From assembly GCA_963714405.1 (NCBI GenBank), contig CAVQOH010000002.1:496001-560000 (forward strand): a DNA stretch of 64,000 bases, written 5' to 3'. The DNA is from JAZGGS01 sp963714405. GTDB taxonomy: Bacteria; Bacteroidota; Ignavibacteria; Ignavibacteriales; Ignavibacteriaceae. The notes under the pieces were generated by a model. That model was not told the DNA's origin. It saw nothing but the letters and a program-made list of their open reading frames with translations, and did not search any database. Position 1 is the first letter of the stretch. Every line of letters starts with the position of its first letter. Position numbers and translations under genes: made by a program. Below are positions 33,509 to 43,068 of this stretch, piece after piece.

Positions 33509-34944
33509 ATAAGGGAGAAACTTTAGAATTAGAAATTACTAATTATGCTTCGGGAGGAAAAGGTATAGCAAAAATCAATCGTGGTAGTGAAGATGCGAAT
33601 AATAATACGGCGGGAAATAATTACGTAGTATTTGTAGAGGGGGCATATCCCGGAGATAAAGTAACTGCAAAACTTAGAAAAGTAAAAAAATCTTATGCTG
33701 AAGCAATAATCGAAAAAATAACCTCTCCCTCAAAAAACAGAATTCGGGCAAGATGCAAGTTTTTTGGTGCGTGTGGTGGATGCAAACAGCAGGATCTTGT
33801 TTATAATGAGCAGATTAAACAAAAAGAAAAACTTGTAATAGAAACTTTTGAACACACAGCAGGATTAAAAGATTTTGAGACAGAAAAAATAATTCCTTCA
33901 GAAAAAGAATTTTTCTACAGGAATAAAATGGAGTTTTCTTTTGCTGATAGAAGATGGTTAACAAAGGATGAGCTTAATTCTGAAGAAGAAATTGATAAGG
34001 ACTTTGCACTCGGTTTGCACATTCCGCGCATATTTGATAAGGTTTTAGATATAGATGAATGTTTTTTACAATCAGAAACAAGCAATGAAATTTTAAACTT
34101 TACAAGAAAGTTCTTTAAGGATAAAAATGTTTCTATCTTTTCAACAAAAACTCACACAGGATATTTGAGAAACCTTGTTATCAGGCAATCGCAGAACAAA
34201 GATGATTTGATGGTAAACCTTGTTACAAGTAGTGAAGATGATTCTTTAATGAAAGAATATACTTCTGAAATTCTAAAATCAATTCCGCAAATATCAACTG
34301 TAATAAATAATATCAATATGAAGAAAGCATCCGTTGCGATTGGGGATTATGAAAAAGTCTATCACGGTGAAGGATTTATTTATGATAAGATTGGTAATTA
34401 TGATTTCAGGATAAGCGCGAATTCATTTTTTCAAACAAATACGTTACAGGCAGAAAATCTTTACAAAACCGCAGTGGATTTTGCAGAGTTGAAAGGTGAT
34501 GAAATAATTTATGATCTTTATTCCGGAGCCGGGACAATAGCAATTTATGTTTCAGGAAATGCCAAGAGGATTATTGGATTTGAATCAATCAGATCTGCGC
34601 TAAAAGATGCTGCAGAAAATGCAATGCTTAATAAGATAGAAAATGTTCAATTTGCTGAAGCTAATTTGTATAAATCATTTCTACCCATATTAAAGCAAAA
34701 CAATATCCCAAAACCTGATGTTATAATAATCGATCCCCCAAGAAGCGGTATGCATAAGAACACTGTTGATGATGTGATTCAACTAAATCCACAAAAGATA
34801 GTTTATGTAAGCTGCAACCCTGCAACACAGGCAAGGGACATTAAATTAATGGTTGAGGCTGGTTATAAATTAATTAAAATGAAACCGGTTGATATGTTCC
34901 CGCATACTTATCATATAGAGAATGTTGTTTTACTTAGTAAGTGA
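33505..34944 (+). CDS. rlmD: 23S rRNA (uracil-C5)-methyltransferase, RlmD/TrmA family
   Basis: A 479-residue enzyme that adds methyl groups to C5 of a uracil in 23S rRNA or tRNA. Domains are an N-terminal TRAM domain (residues 1-75, ITNYASGGKGIAKI), the 4Fe-4S cluster cysteines in CKFFGACGGCK (84, 90, 93), and a central RNA-binding region. The SAM-binding methyltransferase domain has NSFFQTN, LYSGAGTIAIYVS, IIDPPRSGMH and YVSCNPATQARDI, containing the catalytic cysteine. Whether it makes U1939, U747 or tRNA U54 is not decidable from sequence alone. It starts at TTG 33505. Confidence 0.94.
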   Translation: MNKGETLELEITNYASGGKGIAKINRGSEDANNNTAGNNYVVFVEGAYPGDKVTAKLRKVKKSYAEAIIEKITSPSKNRIRARCKFFGACGGCKQQDLVYNEQIKQKEKLVIETFEHTAGLKDFETEKIIPSEKEFFYRNKMEFSFADRRWLTKDELNSEEEIDKDFALGLHIPRIFDKVLDIDECFLQSETSNEILNFTRKFFKDKNVSIFSTKTHTGYLRNLVIRQSQNKDDLMVNLVTSSEDDSLMKEYTSEILKSIPQISTVINNINMKKASVAIGDYEKVYHGEGFIYDKIGNYDFRISANSFFQTNTLQAENLYKTAVDFAELKGDEIIYDLYSGAGTIAIYVSGNAKRIIGFESIRSALKDAAENAMLNKIENVQFAEANLYKSFLPILKQNNIPKPDVIIIDPPRSGMHKNTVDDVIQLNPQKIVYVSCNPATQARDIKLMVEAGYKLIKMKPVDMFPHTYHIENVVLLSK

Positions 34945-35625
34945 TTAATAATTTTTATTATTTACAATCAATACAAACTCCCCTTTAAGGTTATTCTTTT
35001 CTGCAATGTTTAAAACTTTTTCTGCGTTTCCCCTGTAATACCTTTCATCCTTCATCGTTAATTCATAAGCTAAAACCACAGGAGTGTTTTTGCCAAAAAA
35101 GCTTCCAACATCTTTAAGCAATCTTTGAAGCCTGTAAGGTGTATCCATCAAAACAATAACTTCCTTAATCCTTTTTAAATCTAATAACTGCTTTCTTCTC
35201 ATATCTTTCTTTGGCGATAACCAGCCTCGGTAATAAAAATTTTCAAAATCAAACCCTGAACCAATTAACGCGGGAAGAAGTGAATTAGAGCCGGGAATGG
35301 GAACGATATCAATATTCTGAGAAATACAAACATCTACAAGCAGATGCCCCGGATCTGAAAATAAAGGTGTTCCACAATCGGAAATAAGAGCGCAAGTTTT
35401 GCCATCTAAAATTTTTAGAAGTATCTCGTTTACAATTTCACTTTCATTATGCTCATTTAAAGACATTAGTTCTTTTTTAATTTTGTAATGAGCAAGTAAT
35501 CTGTTTGCTGGCTTATATTCCTCACAAATTATAAAATCCGCTTTTTTAAGAATATCCAGAGCACGAATGGTTACATCATCATAATTACCAATTGGTGTTG
35601 AAACTATATAAAGCTTGTTGCCCAT
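34945..35625 (-). CDS. rsmI: 16S rRNA 2'-O-ribose C1402 methyltransferase RsmI-like
   Basis: A 226-residue tetrapyrrole-methylase-fold protein. It begins LYIVSTPIGNYDDVTIRALDIL and has LISDCGTPLFSDPGHLLVDVC and IPGSNSLLPALIGSGF, the GTP-like SAM pocket of RsmI. The enzyme methylates the ribose of C1402 in 16S rRNA. It lacks the extra C-terminal helices of the longer E. coli RsmI, so it could be a short homologue. It is directly adjacent to, and convergent with, rlmD. Confidence 0.9.
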   Translation of the reverse strand: MGNKLYIVSTPIGNYDDVTIRALDILKKADFIICEEYKPANRLLAHYKIKKELMSLNEHNESEIVNEILLKILDGKTCALISDCGTPLFSDPGHLLVDVCISQNIDIVPIPGSNSLLPALIGSGFDFENFYYRGWLSPKKDMRRKQLLDLKRIKEVIVLMDTPYRLQRLLKDVGSFFGKNTPVVLAYELTMKDERYYRGNAEKVLNIAEKNNLKGEFVLIVNNKNY

Positions 35626-35864
35626 TGTGCTAAAAAAGCTCCAGATTAAAATGCCTAAATTTGTATTTGCTCATTACCATCTGATGTTAAATGTTGCTAA
35701 TTTTGTAGAGGAAATATGCTATGATATATTCAATTTGTTCACATTTCTATCCTTCCATAAACAGAAAAAATCTGTTTTCTTATTACCTCATTTTAATTGT
35801 GGTAAAATTCAAGAATTTTAACGCAACAATATATTCAATTATTTTAAACACATGGAGATAAACC

Positions 35865-38678
35865 GTGAAAATTAGATGGTTACCTTTAATAATGCTATTT
35901 GTCTCTGCATCTATAATGGCGCAGGATTCTCTTCAAACATTTCTTTCAGTATCAAATACAGGTGTTAATGAGTTTCATAACACTTTTCCGGAATACGATG
36001 GAAGAGGAACAATAATTATAATACTTGATACAGGAGTTGACCAGGGAATTGATGGGTTAACTCATACATCAACAGGAGAAATAAAAGTTATTGATGTGCA
36101 GGATTTTACCGGGGAAGGCGATGTTCAATTATACGAAGCAGAGATTGATGAACAAGATGGCGTAAAATATTTTTTAAATGAAGAAATGAGTTACAGGGTT
36201 GGCGGCGCTGGTAAATTAACTTATCTGCCTGCTGATGATGAATATTTTATAGGAGCTTTTGAAGAATCAAGATTAATAAATTCTAGCTCCGGAGCTGCAG
36301 ATCTAAATGGAAATGGGAGCACTGATGATGTTTATTACGTCGTTGCATTTAACACCTCTGCAGATGGAGAAGAGTTTTGGGTTGCATATTTTGATACAAA
36401 CGGAGATCAAAAACTTGATAATGAACTTCCTATAAGAAACTATAAGGATGATCTCACTTCTCTGACAATATTAAATGATGGTTTACCCGAGTTAACAATT
36501 GGCCTAAATATCTTTCCTGAAGAAAAAAGAGTATCCCTTCATTTTGATGATGGAGCACATGGAACACACGTTGCAGGAATTGCCGCAGGTTTTAATATTG
36601 GCGGCACAGGTTTAAATGGTGTTGCACCAGGAGCTTACATTATTAGCTGCAAACTTGGCAATAACCTATATGCAGGTGGGGCAACAGTAACAGAAAGCAT
36701 GAAACAGGCTTATCTTTATGCTGATAAACTTTCAAAAGAAAGAAAAGAGCCCTGCATAATTAACATGAGTTTTGGTATAGGCTCAGAAATTGAAGGAAGA
36801 TCTGATATGGAGGAATTTCTTGCTGAACTGTTAACCAATAACCCCTATTTATACGTGTGCACAAGTAACGGGAATGAAGGACCTGGCATTTCAACAACCG
36901 GCTTACCATCAGCAAGTGAGTTTGTTTTATCATCCGGAGCTATGTTACCAAAAGAAGTTGCAAGAGACCTTTACAGTACTAATCTGCAAAGAGATATAAT
37001 TTTATATTTTAGCTCAAGGGGCGGTGAAGCAGGGAAACCTGATATTATTTCTCCCGGTGCAAGTACTTCTACAGTTCCGAATTGGGAAACCCGCGATAGA
37101 TATTGGGGAACCAGTATGGCTTCTCCATATTCAGCAGGAGTTGTTTCGTTGTTACTTAGTGCAATGAATGCAGAATTCCCGGATATAAAAATTCCTTCGC
37201 ATTTAGTATTTACAGCAATTCGTGAAAGTGGTGTAAAAATAAACGGGTATTCTCATGTTGATCAAGGTTCGGGTTATGTAAATGTGATGGGTGCTTATAA
37301 CCTGCTTAAAAAATATGTAACAAATGGGGAAATTAAACAATTAGAAACCTATTCTATTAGGTCTGTTTCTCCAAATATGCCTGATGGTAATGCTTCGAAC
37401 TTATACTTAAGAAATGGCTCGTTTCTAAAGGAAAAAGAAAAAATAAACTTTATAATAAAAAGAAACAATTTTCAGGATGTTGATAAGTTCTACAGGGTTT
37501 ATAGATTAGAATGTGAAGAAGATTGGTTAATTCCTGTACAGAAGAAAGTTTATATCAGAAATAACCAGCCAGCTGTAATTACAGTTATGTTTGATAAATC
37601 CAAAATGACAGAACCAGGTTTATACTCAGGAAAAATAAAAGCTTACAGGAATGATGGAAGTAACTTTCCTGAATTTGAAATGCTAGCAACTGTGGTCATT
37701 CCTTATAATTTTTCTTACGAGAACAATTACACATTAAAATGGGCAGATAAAAAAATTGAAACCGGTGAAGTGCATAGATACTTTATTAATCTTCCCGCGG
37801 GACAAACATCAATGCAAATTTCTGCTACAAGAAATCCCTCTGAATATACTATGGTTCGTTTTCATTTATTCAATCCGGATGGAATTGAAATTAGTGGATC
37901 TTCAGTTCTTTATTCTGTTGATAATGAAAACAAGGTTGAAGAAATTTACTATAATCTAACACCGGGTATTTACGAAGTAGATGTTGAAGGATTTTTCAGG
38001 GCTGAAGAAATTTCACAATATAACCTGGCAATCAGTTTTAACAGCATAAGCAGATTGGACGATAAAATGATTGGTGGGGATGATAATTCTTTCACAATTA
38101 TAAACGAATTTAATACTGTACAAAATCTGTCATTAAATGGCAGTATTATTGGATATGAAGTTGAGCACAGTATAGATTTAAAAGGAGGAGAGCATTACAA
38201 ATATCCTTTTACACTAAATAAAGGTGAAGCCTTAAAAAACTTTACCTTAAATCTGACAAAACAAAATTTTAATAAAGTTACTGATTTTGCAATATTAATT
38301 TTAGATGAAGATGGTGTTGCTGTTAGCAAGGATGGTTTGTCCTATTCAAAAGGATCTATATCTGTGGAAAACATGTCTCCGGAAGAAACCACTAACTACA
38401 TACTTGAGTTAATTCCTGCATTTACTCACAAAGATGATTTGATGAAAATTAAAGTGATAGAAAATACTGAGTTTACCTCGCCAGTAAATGTTGATGTGAC
38501 TTTTGCTGGCAGGTATGATTTAGCACTTTATCCAAACATTCCAACAGATATAAACTGCGTGTTTGAAGAAATAAAGCAGGAAATTCCTGAGAATTCAATC
38601 CTTTATGGAAAAATAATAATTGAATCTGTTTCTGGGGAAAATATAGTATCTGAAATTCCAGTCTATTTTAATAAATAA
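35865..38678 (+). CDS. Secreted S8 subtilisin-like protease, tripeptidyl-peptidase-II-like
   Basis: A 937-residue exported protease starting at GTG 35865 with a GGAGATAAACC ribosome-binding site and a signal peptide (WLPLIMLFVSASIMAQ). The triad is Asp55 (IIILDTGVDQG), His232 (DDGAHGTHVAG) and Ser417 (GTSMASPYSAG), and the oxyanion Asn335 is in TSNGNEGP. The Asp-His gap of about 175 residues is far longer than in bacterial subtilisins and is characteristic of TPPII-type enzymes. The C-terminal 450 residues are beta-rich with no recognised sorting tag. It probably degrades extracellular peptides, with the OPT transporter starting 12 bp later. Confidence 0.9.
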   Translation: MKIRWLPLIMLFVSASIMAQDSLQTFLSVSNTGVNEFHNTFPEYDGRGTIIIILDTGVDQGIDGLTHTSTGEIKVIDVQDFTGEGDVQLYEAEIDEQDGVKYFLNEEMSYRVGGAGKLTYLPADDEYFIGAFEESRLINSSSGAADLNGNGSTDDVYYVVAFNTSADGEEFWVAYFDTNGDQKLDNELPIRNYKDDLTSLTILNDGLPELTIGLNIFPEEKRVSLHFDDGAHGTHVAGIAAGFNIGGTGLNGVAPGAYIISCKLGNNLYAGGATVTESMKQAYLYADKLSKERKEPCIINMSFGIGSEIEGRSDMEEFLAELLTNNPYLYVCTSNGNEGPGISTTGLPSASEFVLSSGAMLPKEVARDLYSTNLQRDIILYFSSRGGEAGKPDIISPGASTSTVPNWETRDRYWGTSMASPYSAGVVSLLLSAMNAEFPDIKIPSHLVFTAIRESGVKINGYSHVDQGSGYVNVMGAYNLLKKYVTNGEIKQLETYSIRSVSPNMPDGNASNLYLRNGSFLKEKEKINFIIKRNNFQDVDKFYRVYRLECEEDWLIPVQKKVYIRNNQPAVITVMFDKSKMTEPGLYSGKIKAYRNDGSNFPEFEMLATVVIPYNFSYENNYTLKWADKKIETGEVHRYFINLPAGQTSMQISATRNPSEYTMVRFHLFNPDGIEISGSSVLYSVDNENKVEEIYYNLTPGIYEVDVEGFFRAEEISQYNLAISFNSISRLDDKMIGGDDNSFTIINEFNTVQNLSLNGSIIGYEVEHSIDLKGGEHYKYPFTLNKGEALKNFTLNLTKQNFNKVTDFAILILDEDGVAVSKDGLSYSKGSISVENMSPEETTNYILELIPAFTHKDDLMKIKVIENTEFTSPVNVDVTFAGRYDLALYPNIPTDINCVFEEIKQEIPENSILYGKIIIESVSGENIVSEIPVYFNK

Positions 38679-38690
38679 TACGGGATAGCT

Positions 38691-40679
38691 ATGAACGAAA
38701 ACAATAACCAAAAATTTCAAGGGATTCCGCCAAACGCTTACACTGAGCTAAAAGACGGCGAAGAATATTTACCTCTAATGTCGCCAAATAAAACTTATCC
38801 TGAAATAAGCACTTATTCGGTGCTTTGGGGATTATTAATGGCGATATTATTTTCAGCAGCTGCTGCATATCTTGGATTAAAAATTGGGCAGGTATTTGAA
38901 GCTGCAATTCCAATAGCAATTATAGCAGTTGGATTATCTGCTGCGACAAAGCGAAAAAATTCACTTGGCGAAAATGTAATTATTCAATCAATTGGTTCAT
39001 CATCCGGAGCAATTGTTGCAGGTGCTATTTTTACAATTCCTGCACTCTACATTTTAAACCTGGATGCAGAATTTTATAAAATATTTTTAGCTTCACTTTT
39101 TGGAGGAGTGTTAGGAATTCTATTTCTAATTCCTTTCAGAAAATATTTTGTTAAAGATATGCATGGAAAATACCCCTTCCCCGAAGCTACTGCAACAACT
39201 GAAGTGTTAGTTGCAGGTGAAAAAGGAGGAAACCAGGCAATAGTATTAGTTGTAAGTGGAATTATAGGTGGTCTCTATGATTTTATTATTGCAACTTTTG
39301 GATGGTGGGGCGAAGTTTTTACCACCCGTGTTTTTGCCTGGGGTGAGCAGCTTGCAGAAAAATCCAAAATGATTTTTAAAATAAACGTTGGCGCAGCTGT
39401 AATGGGTCTTGGTTATATAGTCGGATTAAAATATGCTGCTATTATTGCTGCCGGATCTTTTGTTTCATGGTATGTAATTATTCCTGTATTTGCTTATGTA
39501 GGAGATGGTTTAGCTACTGCGTTTGGAACTAACGTTACAATGCTGCTTAAAGACATGTCCCCGGAACAAATTTTCAGTAATTATGTTAGGCATATAGGTA
39601 TTGGCGGAATTGCTATGGCAGGTGTTATAGGAATTATCCGTTCCTCGAAAGTGATCTCTACCGCCTTTGGTCTTGCAGCAAAAGAAATAATGGGTGCCAA
39701 AAAAACTGTTGAAGATAAGCTGAGAACTCACAGAGATATTGCTATGAAATATATTGCATTTGGAATACTTGCAACCGCATTTTTAATATTTCTATTCTTT
39801 TTATTAGGCGTAGTAAATACATGGCTTTATGCTCTCGTTGGTCTTCTTATTGTTTTGATTATTGCGTTTCTATTTACAACTGTAGCTGCTACTGCAATTG
39901 CAATTGTTGGTACAAATCCTGTTTCTGGGATGACATTAATGACACTGATTATTTCTTCAATTATTTTAGTATCTGTTGGATTAAGTGGAACAGAGGGTAT
40001 GATTGCAGCATTGATTATTGGTGGGGTAGTCTGTACGGCACTTTCAATGTCGGGTTCATTTATTACAGACTTGAAAATTGGTTACTGGCTTGGTTCATCA
40101 CCATATAAACAGGAGACCTGGAAATTTTTGGGAACCCTGGTTTCCGCAGCTACTGTTGGTTACGTAATTTTAATTCTTAATCAAACTTATGGATTTACAG
40201 GTGAAGGAGCTTTGGTTGCACCTCAAGCAAATGCAATGGCAGCTGTAATAGAACCATTGATGTCAAATCAACCGGCACCGTGGATTTTATATATTGTAGG
40301 CGCAATCTTTGCGCTAATTCTAACGATGATTGGTGTACCAGCATTAGCATTTGCTCTTGGAATGTATATACCTTTAGAACTAAATACACCATTGTTAGCT
40401 GGGGGATTGATCTCATATTTTGTTTCTACACGAAGCAAAAGTAAAGAGGTTAACAAAGCCAGAAAAGATAGAGGAACATTAATTGCATCAGGATTTATTG
40501 CCGGCGGCGCTTTAATGGGTGTAATTAGTGCTATTTTAAGGTATTATGGTATTAATATGGTTAATGCTGAATGGTTTGAATCACATTCCGCGGAACTGCT
40601 TGCTATTATTATGTTTGCAATACTTTGTGCCTATATGATTTGGGATTCTTTAAGAGGTAAGCCGGATAAGGAAGATTAA
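38691..40679 (+). CDS. OPT-family oligopeptide transporter
   Basis: A 662-residue membrane protein with about 14-16 hydrophobic segments. The N-terminus PNAYTELKDGEEYLPLMSP and VLWGLLMAILFSAAAAYLGLKIGQVFEAAIPIAIIAVGL are typical of the bacterial OPT group. Further signatures are SLFGGVLGILFLIPFRKYFV and FPEATATTEVLVAGEKG. These transporters move oligopeptides or metal-chelate-type compounds with protons. The start ATG is 12 bp after the stop of the protease, indicating one operon. Confidence 0.92.
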   Translation: MNENNNQKFQGIPPNAYTELKDGEEYLPLMSPNKTYPEISTYSVLWGLLMAILFSAAAAYLGLKIGQVFEAAIPIAIIAVGLSAATKRKNSLGENVIIQSIGSSSGAIVAGAIFTIPALYILNLDAEFYKIFLASLFGGVLGILFLIPFRKYFVKDMHGKYPFPEATATTEVLVAGEKGGNQAIVLVVSGIIGGLYDFIIATFGWWGEVFTTRVFAWGEQLAEKSKMIFKINVGAAVMGLGYIVGLKYAAIIAAGSFVSWYVIIPVFAYVGDGLATAFGTNVTMLLKDMSPEQIFSNYVRHIGIGGIAMAGVIGIIRSSKVISTAFGLAAKEIMGAKKTVEDKLRTHRDIAMKYIAFGILATAFLIFLFFLLGVVNTWLYALVGLLIVLIIAFLFTTVAATAIAIVGTNPVSGMTLMTLIISSIILVSVGLSGTEGMIAALIIGGVVCTALSMSGSFITDLKIGYWLGSSPYKQETWKFLGTLVSAATVGYVILILNQTYGFTGEGALVAPQANAMAAVIEPLMSNQPAPWILYIVGAIFALILTMIGVPALAFALGMYIPLELNTPLLAGGLISYFVSTRSKSKEVNKARKDRGTLIASGFIAGGALMGVISAILRYYGINMVNAEWFESHSAELLAIIMFAILCAYMIWDSLRGKPDKED

Positions 40680-40700
40680 TAAATTAACCACTAAATTAAA

Positions 40701-40730
40701 GAGATGCATCAATGATGCATCTCTTTTTTT
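40701..40730. terminator. Rho-independent terminator, bidirectional
   Basis: Stem GAGATGCATC (40701-40710) with GATGCATCTC (40714-40723), 3-base loop, 7-T tail on the plus strand and A-rich on the other side. It separates the OPT gene from the convergent proS and touches the proS stop. Confidence 0.9.
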
Positions 40731-42417
40731 ATTCGCTTAAATATTCTGCTAATTTATTTTGAAGATCAGATATCTCAATATCATATCGTTCACCTGTTCT
40801 TCTTAATTTAACTTCGCATTTATTTTCTTTAAGTTTCTTTTCGCCAATAACAACCTGAATTGGCATACCGAGTAAATCTGCATCATTAAATTTAAAACCT
40901 GCCGCTGCATCCCTATCATCATACAAAACTTCATAACCTGCTGCTTTTAAATCTTCATAAATTTTATTTGCAGTTTCAATTACATTTTCTTTTTTCATAT
41001 TAAGTGCTATAAGATGAACATCAAACGGTGCAAGAGTTTTATCCCAAATAATTCCTTTCTCATCAAAATTTTGTTCAATATAACAAGCCATAACCCTTTC
41101 AACACCAATCCCATAACTACCCATCACAATAGGATACTCTTTTCCATTTTCATCAGTAAAAAGAGCACCCATTGATTCAGAATATTTTGTACCAAGTTTA
41201 AAAATGTGACCCAGTTCAATTGCTGTAAAAACTTCAAGAATGCTATCACAATTTGGGCAGCCATCGCCATTCTCCACTATTCTAAGATCTGCATATTCTA
41301 AATTTTTAACATCCCGTTTAAAATCTATCCCACCAATGTGATAATCATTTTTATTTGCACCGCTAAAAAGATTATTTGCATCTTTAAGCAAGTTATCTGA
41401 AATTATTCTGTGTTTAAATCCAACCGGACCGATTGATCCTGCATCTGCACCCGTAATTTCTAAAAGTTCTTCAGGATGACCAGGTCTTGCAGTGCCGCCA
41501 AGGTAATTTTCTAATTTACTTTCATTCACTTCATCATTGCCTTGCATTAAAATTAAAACCGGTTTTTCATCATGAATATAAATTCTGGATTTTGCACAAA
41601 CTGATTCATCAATCTTTAAAAACTCACATAGCTCATCAATACTTTTTACATTTGGTGTATGAATTTCCTTTATTTCTTCACTTTTTTCATCGCGCTTTTT
41701 CGCTTCAACCTTTGATGAAGCAACTTCAACATTTGCCGAGTAACCACAATTATTACAATATGCAACAGTATCTTCACCCGCGTCAGATTTTACCATAAAT
41801 TCTTCAGAACCTGATCCACCCATTGCACCGCTGAATGCACCAACCACAAAATATTTTAAACCACATCTATCAAAAATATTTCTGTAAGCGCCATCGTGCT
41901 TTTTATAAGATTTATCCTGCTCTTCCTGGTTAATATCGAATGAGTAAGCATCTTTCATTAAAAATTGCCTACTACGTATAACCCCGCTTCTTGGTCTTGC
42001 TTCATTTCTAAATTTTGTTTGAATTTGATACCAGATCTGCGGCATATCTTTGTACGATTTTACAACATTCCTTGCATGAAATGTCATTATTTCTTCATGT
42101 GTAGGAGCTAAAACATATTCACGGTTTTTTACATGAAAAAGTATTTCACCAAAAGCTTCAACTCTTCCTGTTTCTTCCCAAATTTCTTTTGGATTTAATG
42201 CAGGAAGATGAAATTCCTGTCCGCCAATAGCATTCATTTCTTCCCTGATGATTTCAGAAATTTTTCTGATAACACGGTAACCCAATGGCAGGAAAGAATA
42301 TATTCCCGCAGAAACCATTCTTATCATACCTGCACGCAGCATAAGAATATGGCTTGTTACAACCGCATCATTAGGTACTTCTTTTAGAGTTGGAACAAAC
42401 GAATTGCTAAGTTTCAT
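40729..42417 (-). CDS. proS: Prolyl-tRNA synthetase
   Basis: A 562-residue class II synthetase of the bacterial (long) type. The class II core motifs are LPLGYRVIRKISEIIREEM, PQIWYQIQTKFRNEARPRSGVIRSRQF (motif 2) and MGSYGIGVERVMACY (motif 3). The inserted editing (YbaK-like) domain is between motifs 2 and 3 at about residues 225-380 (KSIDELCEFLKIDESVCAK...GHPEELLEITGADAGSIGP). The C-terminal anticodon-binding domain starts about residue 460. It charges tRNA-Pro and clears Ala-tRNA-Pro. It is complete. Confidence 0.97.
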   Translation of the reverse strand: MKLSNSFVPTLKEVPNDAVVTSHILMLRAGMIRMVSAGIYSFLPLGYRVIRKISEIIREEMNAIGGQEFHLPALNPKEIWEETGRVEAFGEILFHVKNREYVLAPTHEEIMTFHARNVVKSYKDMPQIWYQIQTKFRNEARPRSGVIRSRQFLMKDAYSFDINQEEQDKSYKKHDGAYRNIFDRCGLKYFVVGAFSGAMGGSGSEEFMVKSDAGEDTVAYCNNCGYSANVEVASSKVEAKKRDEKSEEIKEIHTPNVKSIDELCEFLKIDESVCAKSRIYIHDEKPVLILMQGNDEVNESKLENYLGGTARPGHPEELLEITGADAGSIGPVGFKHRIISDNLLKDANNLFSGANKNDYHIGGIDFKRDVKNLEYADLRIVENGDGCPNCDSILEVFTAIELGHIFKLGTKYSESMGALFTDENGKEYPIVMGSYGIGVERVMACYIEQNFDEKGIIWDKTLAPFDVHLIALNMKKENVIETANKIYEDLKAAGYEVLYDDRDAAAGFKFNDADLLGMPIQVVIGEKKLKENKCEVKLRRTGERYDIEISDLQNKLAEYLSE

Positions 42418-42552
42418 CTATAATTATTTTTCTTTAAATTAATATTTGTTGAAAATTGTGGCTAAAAATAACCAATTGGTAAGGTTTATCAAAGTTGACC
42501 GGGGTTTACGGATTTACAAGAAACGAGGATATATTTTAGTTATGAAGAATAT

Positions 42553-43068
42553 TTAAATAGAAACTTCTTTGAATAAATAAACCTTATCTCTTGGTCTTAC
42601 TAATTTATCAATTACAAAAGTAACTTCATCACCTTTTTCGGCGTTTGTTGCAGCTTTATCATTTTTTAAGAAAGCACTGAGAGTAAATTCTACAACACCT
42701 GTAGTTTCACCAATTATAAGTAACTCATCATTTTTATTTAACGAACCCGATTCAATAAGTATATGAACCACTTTAACCTTTGGAAAGTAATTAAGAACTT
42801 TCCCCAAATACTCTTTTCTCTTTGTAGCTTTTGAGCCGTGAATGTTTGCATATTCTTCTGAGGAAGGAACATCAAAATAAAATCCGGATGAAAATCCACG
42901 GTTGTATACTTGTTTTAATTCTTCCAGCATTTCTTTTTTAATATCATCTGTTAGCTTTCCATTCAAAATAAAGATCAATTGCTCGGCGGTAAACAGAAAC
43001 AGTCTTTGCAACATATTCGGGGCTTCGTTTTCTTCCTTCAATTTTAAATGAATCAATACCGGCTTCAA
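42553..43068 (-). CDS. U32-family protein, C-terminal part (frameshifted)
   Basis: The homologous part starts near 42966 with GKLTDDIKKEMLEELKQVYNRGFSSGFYF, completing the U32 protein begun in the preceding entry. The domain after it (YLGKVLNYFPKVKVVHILIESGSLNKNDELLIIGETTGVVEF) is the OB-like C-terminal domain of U32 proteins. Removing one A from the run at 42965-42968 joins the parts (DLYLNGKLTDD) into a roughly 412-residue protein. The start codon at 43068 is an artefact of reading the shifted frame. Confidence 0.85.
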   Translation of the reverse strand: MKPVLIHLKLKEENEAPNMLQRLFLFTAEQLIFILNGKLTDDIKKEMLEELKQVYNRGFSSGFYFDVPSSEEYANIHGSKATKRKEYLGKVLNYFPKVKVVHILIESGSLNKNDELLIIGETTGVVEFTLSAFLKNDKAATNAEKGDEVTFVIDKLVRPRDKVYLFKEVSI

